From NCBI GenBank assembly GCA_964511535.1, contig CAZEFW010000102.1:1-32441 (forward strand): 32,441 nt of DNA. Direction: 5' to 3'. A program made the position numbers and the translations under genes. Shown here piece after piece: positions 16,513-25,622 of this stretch. The stretch is from CAZCFB01 sp964511535. GTDB lineage: Bacteria; Myxococcota_A; Polyangia; GCA-2747355; CAZCFB01. The notes under the pieces were generated by a model. The model saw only the letters and a list, made by a program, of their open reading frames with translations, was not told where the DNA came from and ran no database searches. Within the stretch, counting starts at the first letter, position 1; every line of letters starts with the position of its first letter.

Positions 16513-17973
16513 ATGCGCTCTCCCCTCTGCGTGCTGGCCGTCCTGCTCCTGTACCCGGGCCCTGCAGTGGCCCAGGGCCTGTTCGAGGAGGCCCTGGCCG
16601 GAGGCGGCGAGGAGGAAACGGAGCAGCAGGCCGCGGAGGGTGAAGCAGCCAGTGAAGCGGGGGCCGACGCGGCGCCGAGCAGCGGGCTGAGCGCCAGCCT
16701 GGGGGGCGTCGGCTTCGAGCTCAACGGTCGCCTGCGCGCCGCGCTTTACCTTGGCCGGGTCCCGGACCGGACCGCCGCCGAGGTCAAGGCCGGCTACGGC
16801 GAGGCGGCGCTGATCATGCGCGCCCGCAAGGGGGAGTGGGGCGACGCCTTCGGCGAGCTGCGCCTGCGCGGGGGCCTGGTGGACGGCAAGACCGCCGTGG
16901 AGCCGGACCTGCGCGAGGGGTACATCAACCTGTTCCTCGGGCCGGTGGACCTGCGCGTGGGGCACCAGGTGATCATCTGGGGTCGCGCCGACGGCGTGAA
17001 CCCCACCAACAACCTCACCCCCCGGGACATGCGCGTGCGCTCGCCCAACGAGGACGACATGCGCCTGGCCAACCTGGCCCTGCGGGCCCACCTGAACCTG
17101 GAGGCGCTGCACCTGCGCTGGGAGGTGGTGTGGGTCCCCTTCTTCCGCGCAACCAAGCTGCCGAGCTTCAACTTCGCCCAGGCAGGGGCCATGACCTCGA
17201 TGCCGCTGCCGGTGACCGTCAAGCTGGGCGAGCCGGATTACCCCGACGCCGACATCACCAACGGCACGGTGGCCACCCGGGTGCACCTGCTGCTCAGCGC
17301 CATCGAGGCGTCGGTCTCGTACCTCATCGGCACCTCCGTCATGCCCGGTCTCAAGCTGCAGGAGCTGACCACCACGGGCGGGCTGGCGGCCACCATGGCC
17401 TTCGTCAGCTACCGCCACCAGGTGGTGGGCGCCGACTTCTCCACCGCCCTGGGCGGCTTCGGGCTGCGAGGTGAGTTCGCCTACCGCGAGCCGTTCGGTC
17501 TGGAGACATACGACCATGTGCCGCGGCCCGAGCTGTCCTACGTGCTTGGCGTGGACCGGGAGTTTTTCGGCGAGCTGATGGTGCTGCTGCAGTACAGCGG
17601 CAAGGCGGTGCTGCGCTGGGACACGACGCCGGGCCTGCAGGAGTCGTTCACCGATCCGATCAAGAAGCTGACCCGGGAGCAGATCATCACCCGCAACCAG
17701 ATGATCGCCAGCCAGCTGGAGCAGTTCCAGCACGGCGTCACGTTCCGCGTGGGCTGGAACACCCTGCACGAGACCCTGCACCTGGAGGTCATGGGCATGG
17801 TCAACATCAGCACCGAGGAGCTGCTGCTGCGGCCCAAGGTGACCTACGACATCGCGGACGCGCTGTCGGTGGTGGCGGGGGCCGAGATCTACATCGGACC
17901 GGACGAGTCGCTGTTCGGCATGATCGAGCAGACCATGAGCGCCGGCTACCTGCAGCTACAGGCGTCATTCTAG
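16513..17973 (+). CDS. Outer-membrane beta-barrel protein of an RND export locus
   Basis: The 486-residue product starts at the ATG at 16513, which opens a clean signal peptide ending AVA|QGL. An acidic Glu/Ala-rich stretch (about 28-56) precedes a long series of amphipathic strands, and the chain ends in LQASF with the terminal Phe recognised by the BAM machinery. Segments such as WGRADGVNPTNNLTPRDM and PRPELSYVLGVDREF recall the DUF1302-type barrels often encoded beside MMPL/RND transporters, but this match is from memory only. It is the first gene of an apparent operon: only 7 bases separate it from the exporter gene. Its likely job is the outer-membrane end of the export path. Confidence 0.75.
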   Translation: MRSPLCVLAVLLLYPGPAVAQGLFEEALAGGGEEETEQQAAEGEAASEAGADAAPSSGLSASLGGVGFELNGRLRAALYLGRVPDRTAAEVKAGYGEAALIMRARKGEWGDAFGELRLRGGLVDGKTAVEPDLREGYINLFLGPVDLRVGHQVIIWGRADGVNPTNNLTPRDMRVRSPNEDDMRLANLALRAHLNLEALHLRWEVVWVPFFRATKLPSFNFAQAGAMTSMPLPVTVKLGEPDYPDADITNGTVATRVHLLLSAIEASVSYLIGTSVMPGLKLQELTTTGGLAATMAFVSYRHQVVGADFSTALGGFGLRGEFAYREPFGLETYDHVPRPELSYVLGVDREFFGELMVLLQYSGKAVLRWDTTPGLQESFTDPIKKLTREQIITRNQMIASQLEQFQHGVTFRVGWNTLHETLHLEVMGMVNISTEELLLRPKVTYDIADALSVVAGAEIYIGPDESLFGMIEQTMSAGYLQLQASF

Positions 17974-17980
17974 GAGCGTG

Positions 17981-20676
17981 ATGGCAGCGTCGAGCGGCAA
18001 ATCAACCTTCACCAAGCGCCTGGCCCACATGGTGACCCGCTGGCCGTGGCTGTTCATCGTGGTCTTCGTGGCCGCCGCCGCCGCGTCTGGCTCCCGCATC
18101 CCGTCGGCCCAGGTGGAGCCCGAGGTGAAGAAGCAGCTGCCCGACGACTTCCCCACCCTGCTCGACCTCAACGAGATCGAGCGGGTGTTCGGCGGCACCG
18201 ACCTGCTGATGGTCACGCTGGTGGCTGACGACGTGCTGGCGGCGGACGCGCTGAAGCAGATCCAGGCGCTGTCCGACGCGCTGGGCCGCCTGCCCCAGAT
18301 GGACCGGGTGCTCAGCCTGTTCGAGCTCAAGGACATCCGCAACGAGCAGGACACCATGGTGGTGACCCCCGCCGTGGAGGAGCTGCCCAAAAACAAGGCG
18401 GAGCGGGAGGCGCTGCGAGAGACCCTCGCGGCCAACGACCTGATCTACGGCACGGTGCTGAGCAAGGACTACAAGGCCACGGCCATCGTGGGCCTGCTGC
18501 GGGTCAACTCCAAGGACGAGGACCTGGTGCCGGTGGTCAACAAGCTGCTGGCCGCGAGCAAGGGACCGTGCCAGGTGCACGTGGCGGGCATGCCCGTGGC
18601 CCGCATGCGCGTGGGCAACGGCATCCGCAACGACATGCGGCGCTTCTTCCCGGTGGGCCTGCTGGTGATGCTGGTTTTCCTGTTCTATTTCTTCCGCCAG
18701 CTGCGGGGCATGCTGCTGCCCTTCGTGGTGGTGGTGATGTCGGCCCTGTTCACCATGGGGCTGATCCCGATCATCGGCTGGAAGATCCAGATCATCACGG
18801 TGATATTGCCCGTGATCCTGCTGGCCATCGCCAATGACTACGGTATCCACCTCATCGCGCGATATCAGGAGGTCAACACCCCGGGCAACAAGCTGACCAG
18901 CCGGGCCCTTGCCCGGGACGTGTTCGGGGAGCTGGCCGCGCCCATCGCCATCGCCGGCGTCACCACCATGGCGGGGCTGCTCTGCCTTCGCATGCACATC
19001 ATCGTGCCGGCCAAGGAGCTCGGCGTGCTGGCCAGCCTCGGCATCGGCTACGCGCTGCTGTGCAGCCTGCTGTTCATCCCGGCCGTGCTGGCCCTGCTGC
19101 CCAAGGCGAAGCCCGTGGTCACCGCGGACAAGGCGGGGGAAGGCAAGATGGCGCTGCTGGACCGGCTGCTGGCGCCCATGGCGCGGTGGGTCTCCAACCA
19201 CCCCAGGGGGATCCTCGCGGTGTCCCTGTTGGTGGTGGGGGTGATCGGGGTGGGCATCATGCAGGTGAAGGTGGACACCAACGTGGTCAACTACTTCCCG
19301 CCCGACGACCCGCTGGTGGTGGCCAACAACGTGGCTGACAGTCACTTCGGCGGGGCCATCGGGTTTTCGGCCACGGTGGACGGGGACATCAAGGACCCGG
19401 ACACCCTGCGGCGCATGGACGAGATGGAGAAGGCGCTGCGCGAGCACCCCAAGGTGGATCAGACCTCGTCGCTGGCGCGGGTGGTTCGCCGCATGAACAA
19501 GGTGATGCGAGGCGGAGGCGACGAGCATGACCGGATCCCGGACACCCGGGAGGGCGTGGCCCAGCTGTTGCTGATGTACGAGAACAGCGGCGACCCGGAG
19601 GACTTCGAGCGGCTGGTGAACTTCGGCTACACCAAGGCCCAGCTCACCGCGCGCATCGCGTCGGCCAGCACGGCTGACCAGTCGGCCGTGATCAAGTACG
19701 CCCGCGATTACATGAAGCGGGCCAACGCCAGGATAAAAGCGGAGTGGAAGGGGCCGACGGGGGCGGGGTCAGGGTCGGGTTCGGGAGCGGGGGCGGAGGC
19801 GGAGGCTTGTGCGGTTACGGTGACGGAGGTGGAAGGGGAGGAGGCGNNNNNNNNNNCCCCGCCTTTCTGAGTCAGGGGGCCGCCGCCGGGTGGTTTGGGT
19901 GGGGGCTGGGGCGGGGGGGGGGGGGGGGTGGGTGGGGTTCGGGTTCGGGAGCTGAGGCGGAGGATTCGCCGTTTACGCTGAGCGAGGATGAAGGGCAGGA
20001 CTCCGAGGAGGAGGATTCTCCGTTCACGCTGGGTGACGGCGATGATGAAGAGGAGGCCGCCCCTGTGAACCCTGTGGCGAAGCCTCCTGCAGGGCCGCCG
20101 AGCTTCAGCCGGCTGGCCGGCTTCGGCGTGATCTTCAACGACCTGGTGGACGCCATCGTGCACGGGCAAGCCACCAGCCTCGGCATGTCGCTGCTGCTGG
20201 TGGTGGTCATCGTATCCCTGCTGTTCCGCTCGCTGGTGGGCGGGCTCATGGCCGGGGGCACCCTGGCGCTGGCCATGGCGGTGCTGTTCGGCATGATGGG
20301 GCTGCTCAACTTCGACCTGAACATGCCAACCGCCATGCTGTCTTCCATCACCATCGGCGTCGGGGTGGACTACACCATCCACTTCCTGTGGCGCTTCCGC
20401 CGCGAGCGTGCCGAGGGGCAGTCGCCGGTGGACGCGGTGCGCCGCACCCTGACCACCAGCGGCCGGGGGATCATCATCAACGCCCTGTCGGTCATCGTGG
20501 GCTTCGCGGTGATGTTCATCTCCTCGTTCTTGCCAGTGCGCACCTTCGGCTTCCTGGTGGTGGTCTCAATCTCCGCCTGCCTGGTGGGCGCCATGGTGCT
20601 GATGCCGGCGCTGGTGCTGGTGTTCAAACCAAAATTCCTCGAGCCGGTGAATGCGCCGGACTCGAAACAAGTCTGA
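17981..20676 (+). CDS. RND/MMPL-type inner-membrane exporter, interrupted by an assembly gap
   Basis: The gene starts at the ATG at 17981 (AGGAG five bases upstream). It encodes the typical RND plan: TM1, a periplasmic domain (about 40-215), TM2-6, TM7 (about 408-430), a second periplasmic domain, then TM8-12. Both halves carry the transmembrane Asp of the proton relay: D286 in ANDYGIHLI, and GVGVDYTIHF (Asp codon 20368-20370). This sequence type transports hydrophobic substrates and resembles the HpnN/MMPL group. The frame reads to base 19846, then 10 Ns, then resumes in the frame one position earlier. Since both sides encode the same kind of Gly-Ser/acidic repeat and conserved domains, the shift is most simply an assembly artefact. 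The repeat-rich insertion lies between the helix YARDYMKRANARIK and the strand leading to TM8. Confidence 0.85.
19757..20060. repeat. Degenerate Gly-Ser/acidic tandem repeats in the exporter loop
   Basis: On both sides of the gap the same motif appears: TCGGGTTCGGGAGC followed by a GCGGAGG run and an acidic segment. The encoded peptides are GSGSGAGAEAEACAVTVTEVEG before the gap (shown in two parts: GSGSGAGAEAE, ACAVTVTEVEG) and GSGSGAEAEDSPFTLSEDEG after it. A further EEDSPFTLGDGDD copy follows. A 16-base G homopolymer lies at 19913-19928, and the bases between gap and G-tract are also suspect. Confidence 0.7.
19847..19856. other. Assembly gap (10 Ns)
   Basis: Ten Ns are flanked by extremely G-rich, repetitive sequence inside the exporter gene. 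The true length is unknown. To restore one frame through the gene, the real sequence must differ from the shown length by one base more, modulo three. Confidence 0.95.
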
Positions 20677-20704
20677 AGGGGTACGTACACCCGGGAGGTA
20701 GCCC

Positions 20705-21514
20705 ATGAGCGCTAACATCTTTCGCACCTCGATCCTGCTGGCCGCAGCGCTGCTGATGGTCTCACCGTCCGCGCTGGCCGCGCCGGAGCCCACCGGCGAA
20801 GAGATCATGAAGAAGGCGTGGTGGACCACCAAGCTGGCCGGCTCGGAGATGATCAGCACGCTGATCATCAAGAGCAAGAAGGGCGACAAGCGGGTGCGCA
20901 AGACCGCGTCGGTGAGCAAGCTGTACGACGACGGCAAGACCGAGAAGCGCCTTATCCGCTTCCTCTCGCCGGCCGACGTCAAGGGCACCGGCCTGCTGAG
21001 CTACGACTACGAGAAGAAGGACGACGACATCTGGTTCTTCCTGCCCTCCCTGCGCAAGACGCGCCGCATCGTGGCCTCGGAGAAGGCCAAGAGCTTCATG
21101 GGCTCCGAGTTCACCTACGCCGACATCACGCCTCCGTCGGTGGAGGACTTCAAGTACAAGCTGCTGGGCAGCGAGAAGGCCGACGGCGTGGACTGCTGGA
21201 AGGTCGAGGGCGTGCCGCGCACCAAGGCGGTCAAGAAGGAGGTGGGCTACTCCAAACGCATCGGCTGGCTCGGCAAGAAGGACTACGTGGTGCGCAAGGC
21301 CACCACCTGGGACCTCAAGGGCAAGAAGCTGCGCGAGCTCACCGCCTCGGGCATCAAGAAGATCGACGGCACCGAGGACCGCTACCGGCCCACCAAGCTG
21401 GTGAGCAAGAACGTGCAGACCAAGCGCTCCAGCGAGATGGTGATCAACAAGATCAAGCTGCGCGCCGAGATCCCGGACAAGTACTTCACGACTCGCTACC
21501 TCGAGCGGTTCTGA
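20705..21514 (+). CDS. LolA-like periplasmic protein (outer membrane lipoprotein-sorting protein family)
   Basis: This 269-residue protein has a signal peptide (to about SALA|APEP) and a single LolA-like half-barrel domain. It shows the family's R(F/L)LSPADVKGTGLLSYDYE stretch, the (D/E)D(D/I)WFFLPSLRKTRRI segment and a GSEFTYADI turn. These resemble the group (LolA_like, PF17131) found next to RND exporters, not classical LolA. A proper site, GGGAGGTA, precedes the ATG at 20705, and it lies 28 bases after the exporter stop. It probably carries the exported hydrophobic substrate across the periplasm between the RND pump and the barrel. That role is inferred from context. Confidence 0.85.
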   Translation: MSANIFRTSILLAAALLMVSPSALAAPEPTGEEIMKKAWWTTKLAGSEMISTLIIKSKKGDKRVRKTASVSKLYDDGKTEKRLIRFLSPADVKGTGLLSYDYEKKDDDIWFFLPSLRKTRRIVASEKAKSFMGSEFTYADITPPSVEDFKYKLLGSEKADGVDCWKVEGVPRTKAVKKEVGYSKRIGWLGKKDYVVRKATTWDLKGKKLRELTASGIKKIDGTEDRYRPTKLVSKNVQTKRSSEMVINKIKLRAEIPDKYFTTRYLERF

Positions 21515-21535
21515 GGTCCCGGCCGCCGCCTTCCC

Positions 21536-22408
21536 TCAGCGTAGCCCTGTCAGCGCCCAGCAGCGGTCCACCTCGTACATCAGCTCTGCGCAGCCCTCGG
21601 TGGGGTGCAGGCCGTGGGCGGTCTGGCGCGCCCGGTGGAAGGCGCGGATGCCCAGCTGGTTGCGCGGGTGCAGCTTGTGGTGGCGCACCACGCGCGCCAG
21701 GGGATCGCTCACCGGCAGCCGGTAGGTGTGGCCCTTCCAGGCCATGATCCAGTCCTTGCCCGGCACATGCCGCGCGCCCACCAGGTGGCCCAGCTCGTGG
21801 GCCAGGGTGATGCAGTCGTTCTCCACCCGGGGCCACGCGGGAACCACGCAGGCGTCGCCCTGGGCCAGGCCGATCTCGCCCCCCACCTGGGACTGGACCC
21901 GCCGCTTGCTCCACACCACCACGCCCAGGCGCAGGGCGCTGGCGCTGGCCGCCACCTCGCGGCGCAAGCGGGTCAGCAGGCGGCGCAGGTCATTGCGTTC
22001 GGCGCCGGGCAGCCAGGGCAGCACCGACTCCAGCTCGAAGCGCACGCCGGCGGGCTGGTAGATCAGGTTGACGCACTCAACGGTGCCCATGAAGCGCTCC
22101 TCCCAGTCGGGCCAGTTGCTCTGGTAGCGGGGGTCGAGGCCCACCCGGATCTTGTAGGTACGCTTGCCGTCCGCCGGGAGCTCGCAGCCGTCGCCCAGCT
22201 CCTCAAGGGCGCGGAGCACGCAGGCCGCCACCGGCTCGTCCCGGCTGACGCCTTGCTGTTTCTGGCGCTCCATGCGCTGCAGGATCCTGTCGAGGGCCTG
22301 CACGCCGGGCGTGGGCGCGGGGCGCGGCGCGGGGCGCTGTCTCTCGGGGCCGCTGCATGCGGCGCAAAGGGTCAGGGCCAGGGCGGGGACGAGGGCACGG
22401 GGGCGCAT
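21536..22408 (-). CDS. Lipid-anchored zinc metalloprotease (zincin) of unknown family
   Basis: The 290-residue product has a lipoprotein signal ending L-C-A-A-C (C18). It then shows the zinc site HELGHLVGARH (H204, E205, H208, H214), followed eight residues later by M222 in WIMAW, which could be the Met-turn of a metzincin. This is the extended HExxHxxGxxH signature, so proteolytic activity is plausible. No closer family can be named. A central part with GLAQGDACVVPAW precedes the zinc helix. It is the last of four tightly spaced genes: its ATG is 4 bases after the permease stop. It converges with the LolA-like gene, leaving 21 bases. Confidence 0.8.
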   Translation of the reverse strand: MRPRALVPALALTLCAACSGPERQRPAPRPAPTPGVQALDRILQRMERQKQQGVSRDEPVAACVLRALEELGDGCELPADGKRTYKIRVGLDPRYQSNWPDWEERFMGTVECVNLIYQPAGVRFELESVLPWLPGAERNDLRRLLTRLRREVAASASALRLGVVVWSKRRVQSQVGGEIGLAQGDACVVPAWPRVENDCITLAHELGHLVGARHVPGKDWIMAWKGHTYRLPVSDPLARVVRHHKLHPRNQLGIRAFHRARQTAHGLHPTEGCAELMYEVDRCWALTGLR

Positions 22409-22412
22409 GAGC

Positions 22413-23516
22413 TCAGCTCCACCGAAAGCGCCAGGCGCCCAGAGCCAGGGCGGCGGCGCTGACGCCGAGCAGCACGGCCACCTCGGGTAGCACGTCGGCC
22501 AGCCCGCGGCCGTACCAGAGGATGTCCTTGAGCCCGTCCATGGCCCACGCGTTGATGGTCAGCACGTAGGCGGCCGAGCGCAGGGTGTCGGGCACCAGCT
22601 CCAGCGGCCACCAGGAGCCGCCAAGGGCGCTCATGACCATGATGATCAGGATGCTCAGGCTCAGCAGCTGCGCCTCGCTGCGCACCAGCGCCGCGGCCAT
22701 GAGCCCCAGGGCGGGCGGGGCCAGGGCCAGCGACACCACCACCAGCAGCAGCGCGCCCGGCGAGTCGCCGAGGCTGACGCCCAGCACCAGGTGGCCGAAG
22801 CCGAGCAGCACCACCAGCTGCGCAAAGGTGAGCAGGAACACCGGCAGCAGCTTGCCCAGCAACACCGCGGCCCGGGACACCGGCGCCAGCATGATCCGGC
22901 GCAGGGTGCCGCCCCGGCGCTCGCGCATCAGGCTCAACCCGGCGGAGATGGTCATCAGCAACGCGAAGGTCACCGCCACGCCGGGCACGTTCTGCTGAAA
23001 CGGCGTCACATCGCGCTTGAGCCGGGGGATGACCGACTCGGGCCGGACCGCCACGGCGGGCGCCCTGGAGTCACAGGCCAGCGACGCGGCCGCGCCCCCG
23101 ATGATGGCGTTGAGCAGGGCGGTCATGGCGGGGTCGCCCGGATCGTGCAGCATGGTCAGGGACACCGGCTCGCCCCGCTGTCGGGCGGCGCTGGCGCCGG
23201 CAGGGACCACCAGGGCGCCGAAGCGCTCGCCCTCGCGGATCTGGGCGCGCACCCGGGCCGCGTCGGTGGCGCGCTCCAGCTCCAGCCCTGGCACCCCGGA
23301 CAGCTGCTTCGCCACGGCATCTCCCGTTGCCCCGCCGTCCAGGTCCACCAGCGGCAGGCGCAGGCGCCCGGCGCCCCGGGAGTAGAGCGGCGACAGCGCG
23401 AAGCTGGCGATGGTGATCACCAGCAGCGGCACCGCGAACATCAGCACCAGGCCCGCGGGGTCGCGCAGGCGGATGGTCAGGTCCTTGAGCAGGATGGCTC
23501 GAACAGCGGCGCCCAT
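22413..23516 (-). CDS. ABC-2 type transporter permease
   Basis: The gene starts at 23516, where its ATG overlaps the ATPase stop (TGATG), giving 367 residues. The first helix (LVLMFAVPLLVITIASFALS) is followed by a large extracytoplasmic domain of about 170 residues. Five more helices follow at the C-terminus, including LVVLLGFGHLVLGVSL and LSILIIMVMSALGGSWWP. RERRGGTLRRIMLAPVSR is the hallmark of the ABC-2 membrane domain. This topology with a big exterior loop is that of the ABC2_membrane_3 (YhgE/Pip-like or NatB-like) type. Together with the ATPase it forms an exporter of unknown substrate. Confidence 0.9.
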   Translation of the reverse strand: MGAAVRAILLKDLTIRLRDPAGLVLMFAVPLLVITIASFALSPLYSRGAGRLRLPLVDLDGGATGDAVAKQLSGVPGLELERATDAARVRAQIREGERFGALVVPAGASAARQRGEPVSLTMLHDPGDPAMTALLNAIIGGAAASLACDSRAPAVAVRPESVIPRLKRDVTPFQQNVPGVAVTFALLMTISAGLSLMRERRGGTLRRIMLAPVSRAAVLLGKLLPVFLLTFAQLVVLLGFGHLVLGVSLGDSPGALLLVVVSLALAPPALGLMAAALVRSEAQLLSLSILIIMVMSALGGSWWPLELVPDTLRSAAYVLTINAWAMDGLKDILWYGRGLADVLPEVAVLLGVSAAALALGAWRFRWS

Positions 23517-24478
23517 CAGTCCCGGGGCCTCCGGCCGGTGAGGTGCAGGAACACGCCCTCGAGGTCTTGCCGCAGCACCTCCAGGGAGCGGACCTTGCGC
23601 CCCCGCGCGGCCACCAGCTGCAGCAGCCGCGGCAACACCTCCTCTGCGCCGGCCGTCTGCACGGCCAGCGCCTGCCCCTCGCCGTCCTGCTGCTCCAGCA
23701 CCCGGGCGCCGGAGACGCCGTCCAGCTGCTCGACGGCCGCGGCGAGGTCGTCGCCCGCGGGCCGGTCCAGCTCCAGGTGGATCACGCCGCCCTCCAGCTG
23801 GCGCACCAGCTCCGCAGGGGCGCCGGCGGCCAGCACCCGGCCCTCGTCGAGGATGACCACCTCGTGGCACACCTCCTCGGCTTCCTGCATCAGGTGGGTG
23901 GCCAGCACCACCGCGGCGCCTTCGCTCGCTGCCCGGGCGATGCCGTCGAGCAGCCGCCGGCGCGACTGGGGGTCCACGCCCACGGTGGGCTCGTCCAGCA
24001 GCAGCAGCGCCGGGCCGTGCAGCGCGCCCGCGGCCAGGTTCAGCCGCCGCTTCATGCCCCCCGAATAATGGCTCACCCGGTCATCGGCCCGGGCGGTGAG
24101 GTCCGCCTGCTCCAGCGCCCCCTGCACGCGACTCCGCAGCGCGTCCCCTGACAGCCCGTGAAGCCGGCCGAAGAAGCGCAGGTTGTCCCGGCCGCTCAGG
24201 TCCGGGTACAGCGCCAGCTCCTGGGGCACCAGCCCCACCATGCGCCGGGCGGCGCCGGGGCTCTGCCGCAGGTCATGGCCGGCCACGGCCACCGCTCCCC
24301 CGTCGGGGCGCAGCAGCCCGCAGAGGATCTCGATCAGGGTGGTCTTGCCCGCGCCGTTGGGGCCGAGCACGCCGAGCACCTCGCCCGGTGACAGGGTCAG
24401 ATCCACGCCCCGCAGTACGGGCCGGTCCCCGTGGGCGTGGGTCAGGTCGTGGACCTGGACGATGGGGTCGGCAGCCAT
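23516..24478 (-). CDS. ABC transporter ATP-binding protein
   Basis: The 320-residue ATPase has Walker A GPNGAGKTT (39-47), the Q-loop at Q86, signature YSGGMKRRL (138-146), Walker B LLLLDEPTVGVD (D162, E163) and the switch His at H195 (LATHLM). It belongs to the DrrA/CcmA-like class that pairs with ABC-2 permeases. The C-terminal 100 residues form an extra domain (EGGVIHLELDRP onwards) similar to the DrrA tail. The start at 24478 is 2 bases after the stop of the UroD-like gene, and the stop overlaps the permease ATG, so the genes are almost surely one transcript. Confidence 0.93.
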   Translation of the reverse strand: MAADPIVQVHDLTHAHGDRPVLRGVDLTLSPGEVLGVLGPNGAGKTTLIEILCGLLRPDGGAVAVAGHDLRQSPGAARRMVGLVPQELALYPDLSGRDNLRFFGRLHGLSGDALRSRVQGALEQADLTARADDRVSHYSGGMKRRLNLAAGALHGPALLLLDEPTVGVDPQSRRRLLDGIARAASEGAAVVLATHLMQEAEEVCHEVVILDEGRVLAAGAPAELVRQLEGGVIHLELDRPAGDDLAAAVEQLDGVSGARVLEQQDGEGQALAVQTAGAEEVLPRLLQLVAARGRKVRSLEVLRQDLEGVFLHLTGRRPRD

Positions 24479-24480
24479 TG

Positions 24481-25566
24481 TCAGTAGGCGCCGAACTCCC
24501 GGTACGCTTCCAGCAGCGCCACCACGTTGTCGGTGGGGATGTCGGGCAGGATGTTGTGGGCCGTGCCGATGATGTAGCCGCCGCCCGGCTTGCCCGCCTG
24601 CATCAGCGCGGCCACCTCGGCGCGCACGTCGTCGGGGCTGCCGAAGGGCAGGGTCTGCTGGATGTCCACGCCGCCGTGGAAGCAGAGGCGGCGGCCGTAC
24701 GCGTCCTTGAGCGCGGCCAGGTCCATGCCTGCGGCGCGGGGCTGGATCGACTGCAGGATGTCGAGCCCGGCGTCGATGAACTCGTCCATCAGGTAGATCA
24801 CCGAGCCGCAGGTGTGGTGCATCACCTTCAGCCCGTGGTCGTGGGCCTGCTCGACGTACTGGCGAAAGGCCGGCCGGAAGTAGCGGCGCCACATGTCGGG
24901 CTTCATCATCGGGCCCTGCTGGGTGCCGTAGTCGTCGCCCATCATGAAGATGTCGGCCGCGCCGTCCGCGGCCGCGAACACCCGGGCGTTGTACTGGATG
25001 TAGTAGGCCTTGATGCGCTCGATCATGGCCTCGACGAGCTCCGGGTTGCGCCGCAGGTCCACGAAGATCTGCGTCATGCCCCGCAGGTACATCATGGTCT
25101 TGAGCTGGGCCGTGCGGTCCAGGCGGTTGCCCTTTATCACCACCGCGCGGCCGGCGTGCGCCCGGCACTGCTCGGCCACCGCCGAGTAGTCCCACCAGTC
25201 CGGAGACGGCCACCCCTCGTACGCCTCGATGTCGGCCACGGTCTCGGCGCGCGCCAGCGGCGGGTCCACCACCTCCTTGTAGCGCCAGGTGTACCCCTCG
25301 CCCTCCACCTCCACGATCTTGCGACGCACGCCCCACAGGTCCTCCACGGACCCGTCCGGGTGGACGCGCCGATCCTGGCCCACGAAGGCCGGCCCCTCCA
25401 CGTAGCGCAGGTCCACGTCGAAGTGGCGCAGTACGCCCTCGCGGTCGTCCAGCCCGAGGTGATCCTGCAGCCGCTGCCACACCTCGGGCGCGGCCCACAG
25501 GTCGCAGGGCACCCTGTCGGGCTCGCGGTGGTCCAGGGCGGTGAGTACTCGCTGTCGGCTGTCCAT
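24481..25566 (-). CDS. Uroporphyrinogen decarboxylase-fold (MtaA/MtbA-like) protein
   Basis: The 361-residue protein starts at 25566 (MDSRQRVLTALDHREPDRVP) and has the UroD-family layout with GDDYGTQQGPMMKPDMWRRY, then KVMHHTCGSV (H251, C253) and FHGGVDIQQTLPFGS. This group is distinct from heme-pathway HemE. The His-x-Cys pair corresponds to the zinc site of corrinoid:thiol methyltransferases such as MtaA and MtbA, and a further Cys at 295 may complete it. A methyltransfer role is therefore plausible. No corrinoid protein or partner methyltransferase is nearby. It opens the four-gene operon with the ABC transporter and the zincin. Confidence 0.85.
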   Translation of the reverse strand: MDSRQRVLTALDHREPDRVPCDLWAAPEVWQRLQDHLGLDDREGVLRHFDVDLRYVEGPAFVGQDRRVHPDGSVEDLWGVRRKIVEVEGEGYTWRYKEVVDPPLARAETVADIEAYEGWPSPDWWDYSAVAEQCRAHAGRAVVIKGNRLDRTAQLKTMMYLRGMTQIFVDLRRNPELVEAMIERIKAYYIQYNARVFAAADGAADIFMMGDDYGTQQGPMMKPDMWRRYFRPAFRQYVEQAHDHGLKVMHHTCGSVIYLMDEFIDAGLDILQSIQPRAAGMDLAALKDAYGRRLCFHGGVDIQQTLPFGSPDDVRAEVAALMQAGKPGGGYIIGTAHNILPDIPTDNVVALLEAYREFGAY

Positions 25567-25591
25567 CTCAGCAGCAGGATACCGGACAATG

Positions 25592-25597
25592 TATGAT
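25592..25597 (+). promoter_or_regulatory. Possible -10 element upstream of the SDR gene
   Basis: TATGAT lies in the 56-bp space between divergent genes, 25 bases before the ATG at 25623 and just ahead of the GGGAGGAGG ribosome site. The -35 region (CAGCAG at 17-bp spacing) is poor. It is a weak call based on the A/T-rich patch in an otherwise GC-rich stretch. Confidence 0.3.
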
Positions 25598-25622
25598 GTT
25601 CCCAGGGTCGGGAGGAGGACCG

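Noticed and set aside
17981..20676. Exporter as a frameshifted pseudogene
   Set aside because: The shift occurs only at the N-gap and G16 tract. Both sides keep conserved RND domains and relay motifs, so the simplest cause is assembly error.
22413..23870. Longer permease frame beginning inside the ATPase gene
   Set aside because: The extra 118 residues are Gly/Ala/Arg-rich shadow sequence. The ATG at 23516 overlaps the ATPase stop and opens a proper first membrane helix.
23516..25498. A 660-codon frame suggesting a fusion upstream of the ABC ATPase
   Set aside because: The part upstream of 24478 is an out-of-frame reading of the UroD-like gene with no domain. The ATPase begins at the ATG at 24478.
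24481..25566. Heme-pathway uroporphyrinogen decarboxylase (hemE)
   Set aside because: The HemE N-terminal signature is absent. The His-x-Cys site and GGVD motif fit the methyltransferase-like branch, and no heme genes are near.
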